A stretch of 64,000 nucleotides of DNA from positions 1 to 64,000 of the forward strand of contig CALKIW010000070.1 in NCBI GenBank assembly GCA_937995875.1, written 5' to 3'. The notes under the pieces are model-generated. The model had not been told where the DNA came from. It saw only the letters and a program-made list of their open reading frames with translations, and did no database searches. The first letter of the stretch is position 1; every line of letters starts with the position of its first letter. Both the position numbers and the translations under genes were made by a program. Below, piece by piece: positions 27,408-37,002 of this stretch. This DNA is from an uncultured Bacteroidales bacterium. Its GTDB lineage: Bacteria > Bacteroidota > Bacteroidia > Bacteroidales > Bacteroidaceae.

Positions 27408-27485
27408 CTAAAAACCCAATAGATAACGACGGTTATCCCTTGTCTTTTAACAAAAAAGTATTTACCACCAATATTTCACAACGAA

Positions 27486-28955
27486 ATGACCCAAGCAGAG
27501 TTCATCGATTATATCAAACAAGACTTCGGTTTTGAACCTACGTCCGACCAACAGAAAGGTATGGAGACCTTCGCCCGCTTTCTTGCCGACCGCAACGACC
27601 GCGTAGTGATGATACTTCGAGGCTCCGCCGGAACGGGAAAAACCTCCCTTGCCGGGGCAATGGTGCGCACACTCCATCGTCTGGGACAAAAACTCACACT
27701 GATGGCTCCTACCGGACGTGCGGCCAAAGTGTTTTCTCTCAACAGCGGTATGCCCGCCTACACCATACACCGGCGTATCTATCGCGAGAAAGCCTATCAG
27801 GGATTGGACGGCCAGTTCAATCTCAACAACAACCGTTATCGCAATATGTTGTTTGTGGTAGACGAGGCTTCGATGGTGAGCAGCTTCCCAACGGGCGAGA
27901 GTTCGTTCGGTTCAGGGAGCCTGCTCGACGACCTCATGCAGTATGTGTACAGTGGTGACAACTGCCGTCTGATGCTCATCGGCGACTGCGCCCAGTTGCC
28001 GCCGGTGGGCGAGGAAGAAGCGCCGGCACTGAGTTCGGACATGCTCGAAGGCTACGGCATGAAGGTTTACCAATGCGATTTGGACGAAGTGCTGAGACAA
28101 AGTCAGGACTCAGGCATACTCTACAATGCCACATTGATACGCCAACTGATTACGCACGACGAAACCACCCTGCTTCCCCAAATCGATTTCAACGGATTTG
28201 CCGACATCAAAGTGATGCCGGGCAACGAACTCATCGACAGTCTCGGCACAAGCTATCGGCAGACCGGGATAGACGAAACCATAGTAGTGACACGGTCAAA
28301 CAAGCGTGCAAACATTTACAATCAGGGCATCCGAAACATGGTGCTCGACCGGGAGGAGATGCTCTGTACGGGAGATATGCTGATGATTGTACGCAACAAT
28401 TACTTCTGGACAGAGCAAATATCGAAAGAAAATCAACCGGCAGACGCCAACATCCCTTCTTTTCTTGCCAACGGCGACCGTGCGAAGGTGCTGAGAATAC
28501 GCAACGAACGCGAGTTCTATGGCTTCCGATTTGCCGACGTATGGCTACAGTTCCCCGACTACGACAACTTTGAAATGCAGGTGACCATTATCATGGACTC
28601 GCTCATCAACGATGCTCCTGCACTGACCAGAGAACAACACGAGGAACTATATAATAAGGTAATGGAAGATTATGCCGATCTCCCCACCAAGCCGGAACGG
28701 ATGAAAGCACTGCGCAAGGACATCTATTTCAATGCCCTGCAAGTGAAGTTCGCCTATGCCGTTACCTGTCACAAGGCTCAGGGCGGACAATGGCAGCATG
28801 TCTATGTAGACCAAGGTTACATGACCGACGAGATGCTCACCCCAAACTATATTCACTGGCTGTACACCGCCTTTACACGGGCCACAGACAAGCTTTTCCT
28901 TGTTAATTGGCCCCAAAACCAAGTAAAGCAGCATAAGGAAGAACAACAGCCGTGA
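27486..28955 (+). CDS. RecD-like superfamily 1B DNA helicase
   Basis: ATP-dependent DNA helicase of the RecD/Dda group, 489 residues. Walker A is GSAGTGKTS at 46-54; Walker B and motif II read VVDEASMVS; motif III is LIGDCAQLPPVG; and the C-terminal UvrD-like segment has YAVTCHKAQGGQW and YTAFTRATDKLFL. It lacks the long N-terminal domain of RecD2 and there are no recB or recC genes nearby, so it probably works on its own in repair or replication. Convergent with dnaG, 74 nt apart. Confidence 0.85.
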   Translation: MTQAEFIDYIKQDFGFEPTSDQQKGMETFARFLADRNDRVVMILRGSAGTGKTSLAGAMVRTLHRLGQKLTLMAPTGRAAKVFSLNSGMPAYTIHRRIYREKAYQGLDGQFNLNNNRYRNMLFVVDEASMVSSFPTGESSFGSGSLLDDLMQYVYSGDNCRLMLIGDCAQLPPVGEEEAPALSSDMLEGYGMKVYQCDLDEVLRQSQDSGILYNATLIRQLITHDETTLLPQIDFNGFADIKVMPGNELIDSLGTSYRQTGIDETIVVTRSNKRANIYNQGIRNMVLDREEMLCTGDMLMIVRNNYFWTEQISKENQPADANIPSFLANGDRAKVLRIRNEREFYGFRFADVWLQFPDYDNFEMQVTIIMDSLINDAPALTREQHEELYNKVMEDYADLPTKPERMKALRKDIYFNALQVKFAYAVTCHKAQGGQWQHVYVDQGYMTDEMLTPNYIHWLYTAFTRATDKLFLVNWPQNQVKQHKEEQQP

Positions 28956-29029
28956 CACTTCCAAGCATCAAAAATCGTTGAAACCGCATTACTGGCCCGT
29001 ATCACGTCATTATATGGAATAATGCAAAA

Positions 29030-31012
29030 CTATATTATGATGTTGTTGCCCAACTGTTTGGCCAGCTTGTTGCGAATTTCCTGCATATCCTGATACTCTG
29101 TCATGAGCTTTTTCAACTGCTCCGCATCATCTGCCGAATGTTTGATTTGCTCCATTAAATCCTTAAGATGATGCTCCACATAATCCATCCGAAAATCCAG
29201 CAACAAGTGCTCAGTCTGTTGCCGCAAAGCCTCTATCTCGTCTTCTTCGAGCTGGCGACAATCTTCCTCGTCTATAAACTTTTCCTCTTTTTCCGCTGAC
29301 AAATGATAATAATCCGATGCCATCTTGTTGGCAATCTGACTGATCCGAATATCGTCATGATGGATAAAGTAAGGTTCTGCCTTGAAATCGGGCTTGTCAC
29401 TCAGCTGCACGGCCTCGGCGAGAATATCGTTGAACAGGGATTCCTGAAACCGCAAACCGTCGGCTTCAAGATTATAATGTATATATTGCGCAACCGTGAG
29501 GTTGTAGACATTGCCGTCCTCGCCCTCCACATTTTCAAAGATTACGCGTTCGCCATGACGCACCACCATCTGCGTGAGCATTCTTTCCACCTTGCTCGCC
29601 TGCTGCATGGGTGTTGCAATACGAATGGGTTGCACGTCTCGCCCGGTCGCCGGGTTTAGGCCCTGTTCCCCCTCATCCTGTCCCATCGGAGTTTTTCTGT
29701 TGCGTCTCCTGCGGATAAACGTGTTCATCTGGCTGATGAGCGACCGCTCGTTGATACCCATGCGCAGGGAACAATCGTGAATATAGGTATCGCGCAGAAT
29801 TTGATTCTGCACCATCGAAATTGATTCCACGATGGAATTGATGGCCTCCGCGCGCTTTGTCGGGTCGGTTTCTCCCTTCAGCAGCAAGTCGGTCTTGAAC
29901 TGTATGAAGTCGCTCTGATGCTGCTCTATATATTCCCGAAACTCTGTCACCGTATGTGCTCTGGCAAACTCGTCAGGGTCTTTGCCTTCGGGCAGGAGCA
30001 ACACTTTGAGATTCATGCCTTCCGACAGCAACATATCCGTACCTTTCATGGCCGCATGAATTCCCGCTTCATCACTGTCGTAAATAAGCGTAATGTTCGA
30101 CGTAAACCGATGAAGCATGTGTATTTGATGAAAGCTCAGGGCAGTGCCGGAGTTGGCCACGACATTCTCTATGCCACACTGATGCATGGCTATCACGTCG
30201 GCCTGCCCCTCTACCATGAAAACATTGTCCTCCTTGGCAATAGTCTTCTTGGCTTGCCAAATGCCATACAATTCGCGGTCCTTGTAATAAATGTCGCTTG
30301 CCGGAGAGTTCACATACTTCTGATTCACCCCCTTACTGCGATTGTCCAACACACGGGCTGTGAACCCCACCACCTTACCGCTGACACTTATCCACGGGAA
30401 TATCACGCGCCCGGCATAGCGGTCGATAAGTTCGCCACGGTCGTTCTTGTAACAGATACCCGTGGCAAGCAGAAACTCCTCTTTGTATCCCTGCTGCAAT
30501 GCCGTGCGTGCCAGAGCTGTACGGTCGTTCAGATCATAGCCGAGTTGGAATTTCTTGATGACGTCATCGCGAAAGCCGCGACTCCGGAAATACTTCATCC
30601 CAATAGCCACTCCGTCCGCATTGTTGTGCAGAAGATCCTCAAAATATTTGCAAGCCCACTCATTGACGATAAACATCGACTCGCGCTGGCTCTGCTCCTC
30701 TTTTTCCTCATCGGTGAGTTCGCGCTCCCTGACCTCAATATGATATTTATTAGCCAACCATCTGAGCGCCTCAGGATAGGTCATCTGCTCGTGTTCCATC
30801 ACAAAGTTTACGGGCGTTCCGCCCTTGCCGCAACCAAAGCAATGACACGTTCCACGTGCGGGAGACACAAAAAACGAAGGTGTCTTCTCGTTGTGGAACG
30901 GGCAAAGCCCCTTGTAGTTGGCCCCGGCCTTCTTCAGGGTCACAAATTCTGACACCACCTCCACTATATTGGCGGTATCCTTGATTTTCTCTACGGTTTG
31001 TCTGTCTATCAT
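29030..31012 (-). CDS. dnaG: DNA primase
   Basis: Makes RNA primers at the replication fork. The 660-residue protein has the N-terminal CHC2 zinc finger (C37, H40, C58, C61 in GLCPFH and CHCFGC), the TOPRIM catalytic core (VEGQADVIAMHQCGIENVVA and the acidic LIYDSDEAG), and a long, charged C-terminal region expected to contact DnaB helicase. All key elements are intact. A minus-strand promoter box lies at 31140-31147, giving a leader of about 120 nt. Confidence 0.95.
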   Translation of the reverse strand: MIDRQTVEKIKDTANIVEVVSEFVTLKKAGANYKGLCPFHNEKTPSFFVSPARGTCHCFGCGKGGTPVNFVMEHEQMTYPEALRWLANKYHIEVRERELTDEEKEEQSQRESMFIVNEWACKYFEDLLHNNADGVAIGMKYFRSRGFRDDVIKKFQLGYDLNDRTALARTALQQGYKEEFLLATGICYKNDRGELIDRYAGRVIFPWISVSGKVVGFTARVLDNRSKGVNQKYVNSPASDIYYKDRELYGIWQAKKTIAKEDNVFMVEGQADVIAMHQCGIENVVANSGTALSFHQIHMLHRFTSNITLIYDSDEAGIHAAMKGTDMLLSEGMNLKVLLLPEGKDPDEFARAHTVTEFREYIEQHQSDFIQFKTDLLLKGETDPTKRAEAINSIVESISMVQNQILRDTYIHDCSLRMGINERSLISQMNTFIRRRRNRKTPMGQDEGEQGLNPATGRDVQPIRIATPMQQASKVERMLTQMVVRHGERVIFENVEGEDGNVYNLTVAQYIHYNLEADGLRFQESLFNDILAEAVQLSDKPDFKAEPYFIHHDDIRISQIANKMASDYYHLSAEKEEKFIDEEDCRQLEEDEIEALRQQTEHLLLDFRMDYVEHHLKDLMEQIKHSADDAEQLKKLMTEYQDMQEIRNKLAKQLGNNIII

Positions 31013-31139
31013 AAAAATAAACGGTTTGAGGGAGAGTTTGAAGTGGTTGCGTACAGCGAGCGGTATCGTGCCCCGACTTTAAACACAGCGGTTTGTCCTG
31101 TTACGCCTTAGCATTTACACCAGCTTTGCTACTCTCATG

Positions 31140-31147
31140 CAAAGATA
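31140..31147 (-). promoter_or_regulatory. Candidate -7 box for dnaG
   Basis: CAAAGATA is TATCTTTG on the minus strand, 128 nt upstream of the dnaG start codon; no -33 element at the expected spacing. Confidence 0.5.
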
Positions 31148-31208
31148 AGGCTTTTTATCTATAGTGAGCGTTTAAAAAAACAAAAATATAACGGCATGAT
31201 CACCTCCT

Positions 31209-31250
31209 CATTCTTCATTCTTCATTCTCCACTCTCCATTCTTCGCTCTC
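31209..31250. repeat. Heptamer tandem repeat (CATTCTT type)
   Basis: Six consecutive 7-bp units (CATTCTT, CATTCTT, CATTCTC, CACTCTC, CATTCTT, CGCTCTC) immediately left of dispersed repeat copy B. Non-coding and possibly variable by slippage. Confidence 0.65.
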
Positions 31251-31260
31251 CTCCCTTCTC

Positions 31261-31656
31261 TTTATAAAATATTATTACCGTTTTTCGGTGATTATTTTCT
31301 GAGCAACCAGCGCAAAAAGGGCTATGTTTCCGCCCTCATTCCCCGCTTGTTTGACCGAAAAACTGTACTTTTTGTGGGGACCGTATTCCGCCATATTGTG
31401 GCGGAGCCTTAATCGCGGTGCGCCTAAGCCCTAACCGCCACATGGTTAAGCCTCATCCGTTCTGCGGTTAAGGCTTAGCCGCAATGCCATTCGATATGTA
31501 ATCGCAGACGAACAGATTGAAGGCGCAAGAACACTAAAATGCAACCAGTTGATTATAAACACATTACGAAATATCGTAAAAATCGCGTATTTCGGACGGA
31601 CGCAGAATTATTTTGAAATACGCGAAGCATACGGGGGTGATTGTAAAGAAAAATAC
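31261..31656 (+). repeat. Dispersed 22-bp-core repeat, copy B
   Basis: Left part has ATTATTACC, GTGATTATTTTCTG and CAGCGCAAAAAGGGCTATG, shared with A and C. The core has 22-bp units at 31399-31420, 31421-31442, 31443-31464, 31465-31486 and a weaker 31487-31508. The right part has a perfect 10-bp inverted repeat CGCGTATTTC/GAAATACGCG (31584-31593 and 31615-31624) and ends near TTGTAAAGAAAAATAC. It lies between divergent dnaG and etfB. Confidence 0.82.
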
Positions 31657-31749
31657 GGATATGCAGTCTCCCCAAAAACGATCACAATGTAATTATTGCG
31701 GGCTATTGCGAACACCATGTAAACCTGATGGTTGTTTTTAGATGTTTTG

Positions 31750-31781
31750 TTTGGTCAAGAAGCAAATAATTTGTATTTTTG
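31750..31781 (+). promoter_or_regulatory. Promoter of the etf operon
   Basis: TTTG at 31750-31753 and TATTTTTG at 31774-31781 with a 20-bp gap, a full match to the Bacteroidota -33/-7 pattern, 37 nt before etfB. Confidence 0.7.
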
Positions 31782-31818
31782 CCATAATTAACGACACTTC
31801 AAATTTATACATAAATAC

Positions 31819-32688
31819 ATGAAACTAAAAATCGTTGTACTTGCCAAGCAAGTGCCAGACACGAGAAATGTGGGTAAAGACGCCATGACGGCTCAAGGCA
31901 CCGTAAACCGTGCCGCCCTGCCCGCTATCTTCAACCCTGAAGACCTGAACGCCCTGGAACAAGCACTCCGACTCAAGGACCAAAATCCCGGCTCTACGGT
32001 TGGTATTCTCACGATGGGACCACCCCGAGCAAGCGAAATTATCCGTCAGGGGCTATATCGGGGAGCCGATACCGGCTGGCTGCTCACCGACCGGAAGTTT
32101 GCCGGTGCCGACACCTTAGCCACTTCGTATGCGCTCTCGATGGCCATTCGTAAAATAGGAAAGGTAGATATTATTCTGGGTGGACGCCAGGCCATAGACG
32201 GCGACACGGCGCAGGTGGGGCCACAAGTGGCTCAAAAGCTCGGCCTCAACCAAGTGACCTACGCAGAAGAAATCATCAAGATAGAAGATGGTAAGGCTAC
32301 GATTCGCCGACACATTGACGGCGGCGTGGAAACGGTTGCCGCACCGCTCCCGGTGCTCATCACCGTGAACGGAACGGCTGCGCCGGCACGCCCCTGCAAT
32401 GCCAAACTCGTGATGAAATACAAGTACGCCACCTGCCCTATGGAACGCAAGGGAGACGAGGCTTGGGCCGCACTGTATGAGTCGAGGCCCTATCTCACCC
32501 TCAACCAATGGAGCGTGGAAGACGTAGACGGCGACGAGGCTCAATGTGGGCTGTCGGGCTCGCCTACCAAAGTGAAAGCCGTGCAGAACATTGTGTTCCA
32601 AGCCAAAGAGAGCAAGACCCTCACGGACAGTGATGCCGACATTGAGGCATTGATGAAAGAACTCATCAACGAAAAAATTATTGGTTAA
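31819..32688 (+). CDS. etfB: Electron transfer flavoprotein beta subunit (FixA-like)
   Basis: Smaller subunit of the ETF heterodimer that carries electrons from acyl-CoA dehydrogenases. The 289-residue protein opens MKLKIVVLAKQVPDTRNV, characteristic of EtfB/FixA, with IFNPEDLNALEQALRLKD and the segment GRQAIDGDTAQVGPQVAQ lining the nucleotide site. It is a little longer than the usual 250-265. Whether the site holds AMP or a second FAD, as in bifurcating ETFs, cannot be decided by eye. Followed after 31 nt by etfA. Confidence 0.92.
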   Translation: MKLKIVVLAKQVPDTRNVGKDAMTAQGTVNRAALPAIFNPEDLNALEQALRLKDQNPGSTVGILTMGPPRASEIIRQGLYRGADTGWLLTDRKFAGADTLATSYALSMAIRKIGKVDIILGGRQAIDGDTAQVGPQVAQKLGLNQVTYAEEIIKIEDGKATIRRHIDGGVETVAAPLPVLITVNGTAAPARPCNAKLVMKYKYATCPMERKGDEAWAALYESRPYLTLNQWSVEDVDGDEAQCGLSGSPTKVKAVQNIVFQAKESKTLTDSDADIEALMKELINEKIIG

Positions 32689-32719
32689 TTAAGATTGGCC
32701 TTTGAGCCACCTATAAAAG

Positions 32720-33742
32720 ATGAACAACGTATTTGTATATTGCGAAATAGAAGAAACAACCGTGAAGGAAGTTTCTCAAGAATTGCTGACTAAGGGTCGC
32801 AGACTGGCCCAACAACTCGGCGTACAGCTTCACGCCGTAGTTGCCGGAACGGGCATCAAGGGTAAAGTGGAGAGCCAGATCCTCCCTTACGGGGTGGACA
32901 AGCTCTTTGTGTTCGACGCGGAAGGACTGTTCCCCTACACTTCCGCCCCCCATACGGACATCCTTGTAAACCTCTTTAAAGAAGAGAAACCTCAAATTTG
33001 TCTCATGGGTGCGACCGTCATCGGGCGCGATCTCGGCCCACGAGTTTCGTCGTCGCTGACGTCAGGACTTACTGCCGACTGTACGCAGTTGGAGATTGGA
33101 GACTACGAAGACAAAAAGAGCGGCAAACTCTATAAGGACCTGCTGTTCCAAATTCGTCCCGCCTTTGGTGGGAACATTGTCGCCACCATCGTCAATCCTG
33201 ACCACCGCCCCCAGATGGCTACCGTGCGTTCGGGTGTGATGCTGCGCGAGATTCTCGACGAAAACTACAAGGGCGAAGTGGTTTATCCTGATGTTGCCCA
33301 ATATGTTGCCGAGACCAGTTATGCAGTAAAAGTCATTGACCGCCACGTGGAAAAAGCCATGAACAACCTCAAGGCCTCTCCCATTGTTGTGGCCGGAGGT
33401 TACGGAATGGGGTCGAAAGAAGCTTTCTCCATGCTCTACGATTTAGCCGACGTGCTCCACGCGGAGGTTGGCGCGAGCCGTGCTGCCGTAGACGCAGGCT
33501 GGCTGGACAACGAGCGTCAGGTGGGACAGACCGGCATCACCGTTCACCCCAAAGTGTATTTCGCCTTTGGAATATCCGGCCAGATTCAGCATATCGCAGG
33601 TATGCAGGACGCAGGCATCATCATCGCCGTGAACAACGACCCGGATGCGCCTATCAACGCCATCGCCGATTATGTGATTCGGGGTAACGTCGAGGAGGTG
33701 ATTCCCAAGATGATAAAATATTACAAACAGAATAGTAAATAA
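32720..33742 (+). CDS. etfA: Electron transfer flavoprotein alpha subunit (FixB-like)
   Basis: Larger ETF subunit holding FAD. The 340-residue protein begins MNNVFVYCEIEETTVKEV and has the C-terminal FAD domain with VVAGGYGMGSKEAF, GASRAAVDAGW, QVGQTGITVHPKVYFAFGIS and INNDPDAPI-like NNDPDAPINAIADY, all typical. It sits in an operon between etfB and an acyl-CoA dehydrogenase, which is the probable redox partner. Confidence 0.93.
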   Translation: MNNVFVYCEIEETTVKEVSQELLTKGRRLAQQLGVQLHAVVAGTGIKGKVESQILPYGVDKLFVFDAEGLFPYTSAPHTDILVNLFKEEKPQICLMGATVIGRDLGPRVSSSLTSGLTADCTQLEIGDYEDKKSGKLYKDLLFQIRPAFGGNIVATIVNPDHRPQMATVRSGVMLREILDENYKGEVVYPDVAQYVAETSYAVKVIDRHVEKAMNNLKASPIVVAGGYGMGSKEAFSMLYDLADVLHAEVGASRAAVDAGWLDNERQVGQTGITVHPKVYFAFGISGQIQHIAGMQDAGIIIAVNNDPDAPINAIADYVIRGNVEEVIPKMIKYYKQNSK

Positions 33743-33875
33743 CAATCAAGCAGGAAAAATGACGGGAATGAAAGCATAGGGACTGTCAGTTTGGATCAAT
33801 CCGAACCACATCCGGCTTCGCTACTTTGATGCTGTGATACCCTCATGCCTTGATTCTCAAAACAAAATAAGTATT

Positions 33876-35597
33876 ATGTCTAATTACTATACAGACCATC
33901 CCGAAATTGGATTCCAACTCAATCATCCATTGATGAAGAGGATTGTGGAACTCAAGGAACGCAACTATGCCGACCAAGAGAAGTTTGAAGATGCTCCCAT
34001 AAACTTTGAGGATGCCATCGAAAACTACAAACGATTGCTCGAAATCACCGGCGACATCACGGCCAACATCATTGAGCCCAACTCTGAAAGTGTGGACTTG
34101 GAGGGGCCGCATCTTGAAAACGGGCGTATGCTTTATGCGAGCAAGACCTTAGAAAACCTTGAGGCCACACGCCAAGCCGGGCTTTGGGGTGTTTCCATGC
34201 CACGCCAATATGGCGGACTGAACATCCCCATCACCATCTTTTCCATGATGTCTGAAATGGTGGCCACAGCCGACTCCGGTTTCCAGAACATTTGGAGCCT
34301 TCAAAGCTGCATTGATACTTTGTATGAGTTTGGCTCCGAAGAGCAGAAACAGAAATACATTCCCCGCGTATCTGCCGGCGAGACGATGTCGATGGACTTG
34401 ACCGAGCCGGACGCCGGCTCCGACCTGCAGCGTGTGATGCTGAAAGCTACGCAAGACGAGGACGGCACATGGCGGCTCAACGGTGTGAAACGATTTATCA
34501 CCAATGGCGACTCTGACATTCACCTCGTATTGGCGCGGTCGGAAGCCGGGACCAAAGACGGGCGTGGACTATCGATGTTTATCTACGACAAGCGCGACGG
34601 TGGAGTTACCGTGCGTCACATCGAAAACAAACTCGGTATTCACGGCAGTCCTACCTGCGAACTGGTGTATAAAAACGCCAAAGCCGAACTATGCGGTAGT
34701 CGTCGGCTGGGACTTATCAAATATGTCATGAGCTTGATGAACGGTGCCCGACTGGGAATCGCCGCGCAATCCGTTGGTCTGGCACAGGAGGCTTACACTC
34801 AAGCTGTTGACTACGCCAAAGCCCGCGTGCAGTTCGGAAAGAAGATTGCCACCTTCCCCGCTGTCTATGATATGCTCTCCCGAATGAAAGCCAAACTCGA
34901 TGCAGGGCGTGCCATTCTCTACCAGACATCACGCTATGTAGACATTTACAAAACTTTGGAAGACATTTCCCGCGAGCGCAAACTCACGCCGGAGGAGCGC
35001 AAGGAGATGAAAACCTACAGTCGACTGGCCGATGCGCTCACGCCTCTGAGCAAGGGTATGGTTTCAGAATATGCCAATCAGAACGCCTACGACTGTATAT
35101 CCGTTCATGGCGGCTCCGGCTTCATTATGGAATACAAGAGCCAACGGCTCTACCGCGACGCCCGCATCTTCTCTATCTATGAAGGCACGACACAGTTGCA
35201 GGTGGTGGCTGCCATACGCTACATCACGAACGGAACCTATCTCAACATCATCAATGAAATGTTGGGCGAAGAAGTTTCTGAAGAATTGAAGCCCTATAAG
35301 GAGCGCATCGAAAAGTGCGTGAAACTTTACGAAGAGGCCATTGAAAAAGTAAAGGCTGAAGACTGTCAGGAAGCTCACGACTTCCTCGGACGTCGTCTGT
35401 ACAACATGACGGGCGACATCGTGATGGCACTGTTGCTCATCAACGACGCGTCTAAGGCACCCGAACTCTACGCCAAGAGCGCGAAGGTCTATACCAGACT
35501 GGCCGAAGAGGAAATCATTGGGCACGCCGCGTTTATCCAAGCATTTGTCATCGACGATCTGAAAGACTGCCGTCTCATCTCGGAAACAGAGGAATAG
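33876..35597 (+). CDS. Acyl-CoA dehydrogenase family protein
   Basis: FAD-dependent dehydrogenase (573 residues), expected to pass electrons to the neighbouring ETF. Family segments include DLTEPDAGSDLQ, KRFITNGDSDIHLVLAR and IYEGTTQLQVVAAIRY, the latter containing the glutamate position used as catalytic base in many members. It is longer than the usual 380 residues because of a C-terminal helical extension (about residues 450-573), as in larger ACAD subfamilies. The substrate is unknown. An in-frame ATG at 33834 adds 14 atypical residues, so 33876 is preferred. A terminator closes the operon. Confidence 0.87.
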   Translation: MSNYYTDHPEIGFQLNHPLMKRIVELKERNYADQEKFEDAPINFEDAIENYKRLLEITGDITANIIEPNSESVDLEGPHLENGRMLYASKTLENLEATRQAGLWGVSMPRQYGGLNIPITIFSMMSEMVATADSGFQNIWSLQSCIDTLYEFGSEEQKQKYIPRVSAGETMSMDLTEPDAGSDLQRVMLKATQDEDGTWRLNGVKRFITNGDSDIHLVLARSEAGTKDGRGLSMFIYDKRDGGVTVRHIENKLGIHGSPTCELVYKNAKAELCGSRRLGLIKYVMSLMNGARLGIAAQSVGLAQEAYTQAVDYAKARVQFGKKIATFPAVYDMLSRMKAKLDAGRAILYQTSRYVDIYKTLEDISRERKLTPEERKEMKTYSRLADALTPLSKGMVSEYANQNAYDCISVHGGSGFIMEYKSQRLYRDARIFSIYEGTTQLQVVAAIRYITNGTYLNIINEMLGEEVSEELKPYKERIEKCVKLYEEAIEKVKAEDCQEAHDFLGRRLYNMTGDIVMALLLINDASKAPELYAKSAKVYTRLAEEEIIGHAAFIQAFVIDDLKDCRLISETEE

Positions 35598-35619
35598 TGA
35601 GATCGGAACAACATACACA

Positions 35620-35656
35620 CAGCCTCGTCCACGCCTTTGGTGGGTGGGGCTGTTTT
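35620..35656 (+). terminator. Terminator of the etf operon
   Basis: A 13-bp stem with three G-T wobbles (35620-35632 and 35640-35652, CAGCCTCGTCCAC and GTGGGTGGGGCTG) around a 7-nt loop, followed by TTTTC. Confidence 0.7.
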
Positions 35657-35732
35657 CGAAAATCAAGCCCCAAATTAGGCAAATAACACATCTACATCCC
35701 TTATACAAAGGATAACAGAAACATAAGGTAAT

Positions 35733-36950
35733 ATGAAATCACTCCGGGAAATTTATCGAATTGGCAAAGGACCGTCGTCGAGCCACACGATGGGACCGCA
35801 AAAAGCCGCACAGGCCTATCTTGCCAAACACCCTGAAGCCAAGAGCTTTCGGGTAACACTCTATGGCAGTCTGGCCGCAACGGGCAAAGGGCACATGACT
35901 GATGTTGCCATCAAAGACGTGCTCAGCCCCATTGCTCCGGTTGAAATTGTTTGGAAACCAAGTGAGTTTCTTGCCTTCCATCCTAATGCCATGAAGTTTG
36001 AAACCGACAAGGGGGAGTCATGGATAGTGTACAGCGTGGGTGGAGGAGCCATTTCAGAGGGTCCGAATCCTACAGGATTGATGCCGGCAAGTGAAGATAT
36101 TTACGATCTCACCACCCTTAAAGACATTCAGAATTGGTGCGACACCTATGGACGAACATATTGGGAATACGTCGATAAGTGTGAGGATCCGTCAATATGG
36201 GATTATCTGCAGATAGTATGGGAAACCATGCAAGCTGCCGTAGAACGAGGCATCGACAGGGAGGGAGTACTGCCCGGTCCGCTCAACCTTCAACGCAAAG
36301 CCTCCACCTATTACATCAAGGCCAAGGGTTACAAACAAAGCCTACAGACGCGCGGTTTGGTCTATGCATACGCTCTGGCCGTAAGCGAGGAAAACGCTTC
36401 AGGCGGTATCATTGTTACCGCTCCGACCTGCGGCGCCAGCGGTGTAATCCCCGCCGTGCTCTATCACCTTTCCCGAGGTCATAACTTTTCAGACCGAAAG
36501 ATACTCCATGCCCTTGCCACTGCCGGATTGATTGGCAATGTTGTGAAAGAAAACGCGTCCATTTCCGGAGCCGAGGTGGGTTGTCAGGGAGAAGTTGGTG
36601 TAGCTTGTGCTATGGCTTCTGCGGCCGCCTGCCAGTTGTTTGGAGGCAGTCCGTCACAAATAGAATATGCTGCAGAAATGGGATTGGAACATCATTTAGG
36701 CATGACTTGTGACCCCATCTGCGGATTGGTACAGATTCCCTGCATTGAGCGCAACGCCTTTGCAGCCACGCGAGCCCTTGATTCAAACCTCTATGCATCA
36801 TTCAGCGACGGCAAGCACCGGGTGCATTTCGACCATGTGGTGGAAGTAATGATGCAGACAGGACACGACATCCCTTCGCTTTACAAGGAGACTTCGGAAG
36901 GCGGATTGGCAAAAGGGTCAGGCTATTTCTGCTCTCCCGAAGAGCTGTAA
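35733..36950 (+). CDS. sdaA: L-serine ammonia-lyase, iron-sulfur type
   Basis: Deaminates L-serine to pyruvate and ammonia through a [4Fe-4S] cluster. The single 405-residue chain joins the beta and alpha parts that are separate in some Gram-positives. Motifs seen: GPSSSHTMGPQKAA near the N terminus, SVGGGAISEG, and the alpha-type segment TAPTCGASGVIPAVLYHL, with cysteines also in MTCDPICGLVQIPCIERNA, the probable cluster ligands. It is followed 52 nt later by a small lipoprotein gene. Confidence 0.9.
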   Translation: MKSLREIYRIGKGPSSSHTMGPQKAAQAYLAKHPEAKSFRVTLYGSLAATGKGHMTDVAIKDVLSPIAPVEIVWKPSEFLAFHPNAMKFETDKGESWIVYSVGGGAISEGPNPTGLMPASEDIYDLTTLKDIQNWCDTYGRTYWEYVDKCEDPSIWDYLQIVWETMQAAVERGIDREGVLPGPLNLQRKASTYYIKAKGYKQSLQTRGLVYAYALAVSEENASGGIIVTAPTCGASGVIPAVLYHLSRGHNFSDRKILHALATAGLIGNVVKENASISGAEVGCQGEVGVACAMASAAACQLFGGSPSQIEYAAEMGLEHHLGMTCDPICGLVQIPCIERNAFAATRALDSNLYASFSDGKHRVHFDHVVEVMMQTGHDIPSLYKETSEGGLAKGSGYFCSPEEL

Positions 36951-37002
36951 ACATCCATTTTTCCATATCATTCAAGAGATTAAGCGAATCCTTTAAGACA
37001 TT

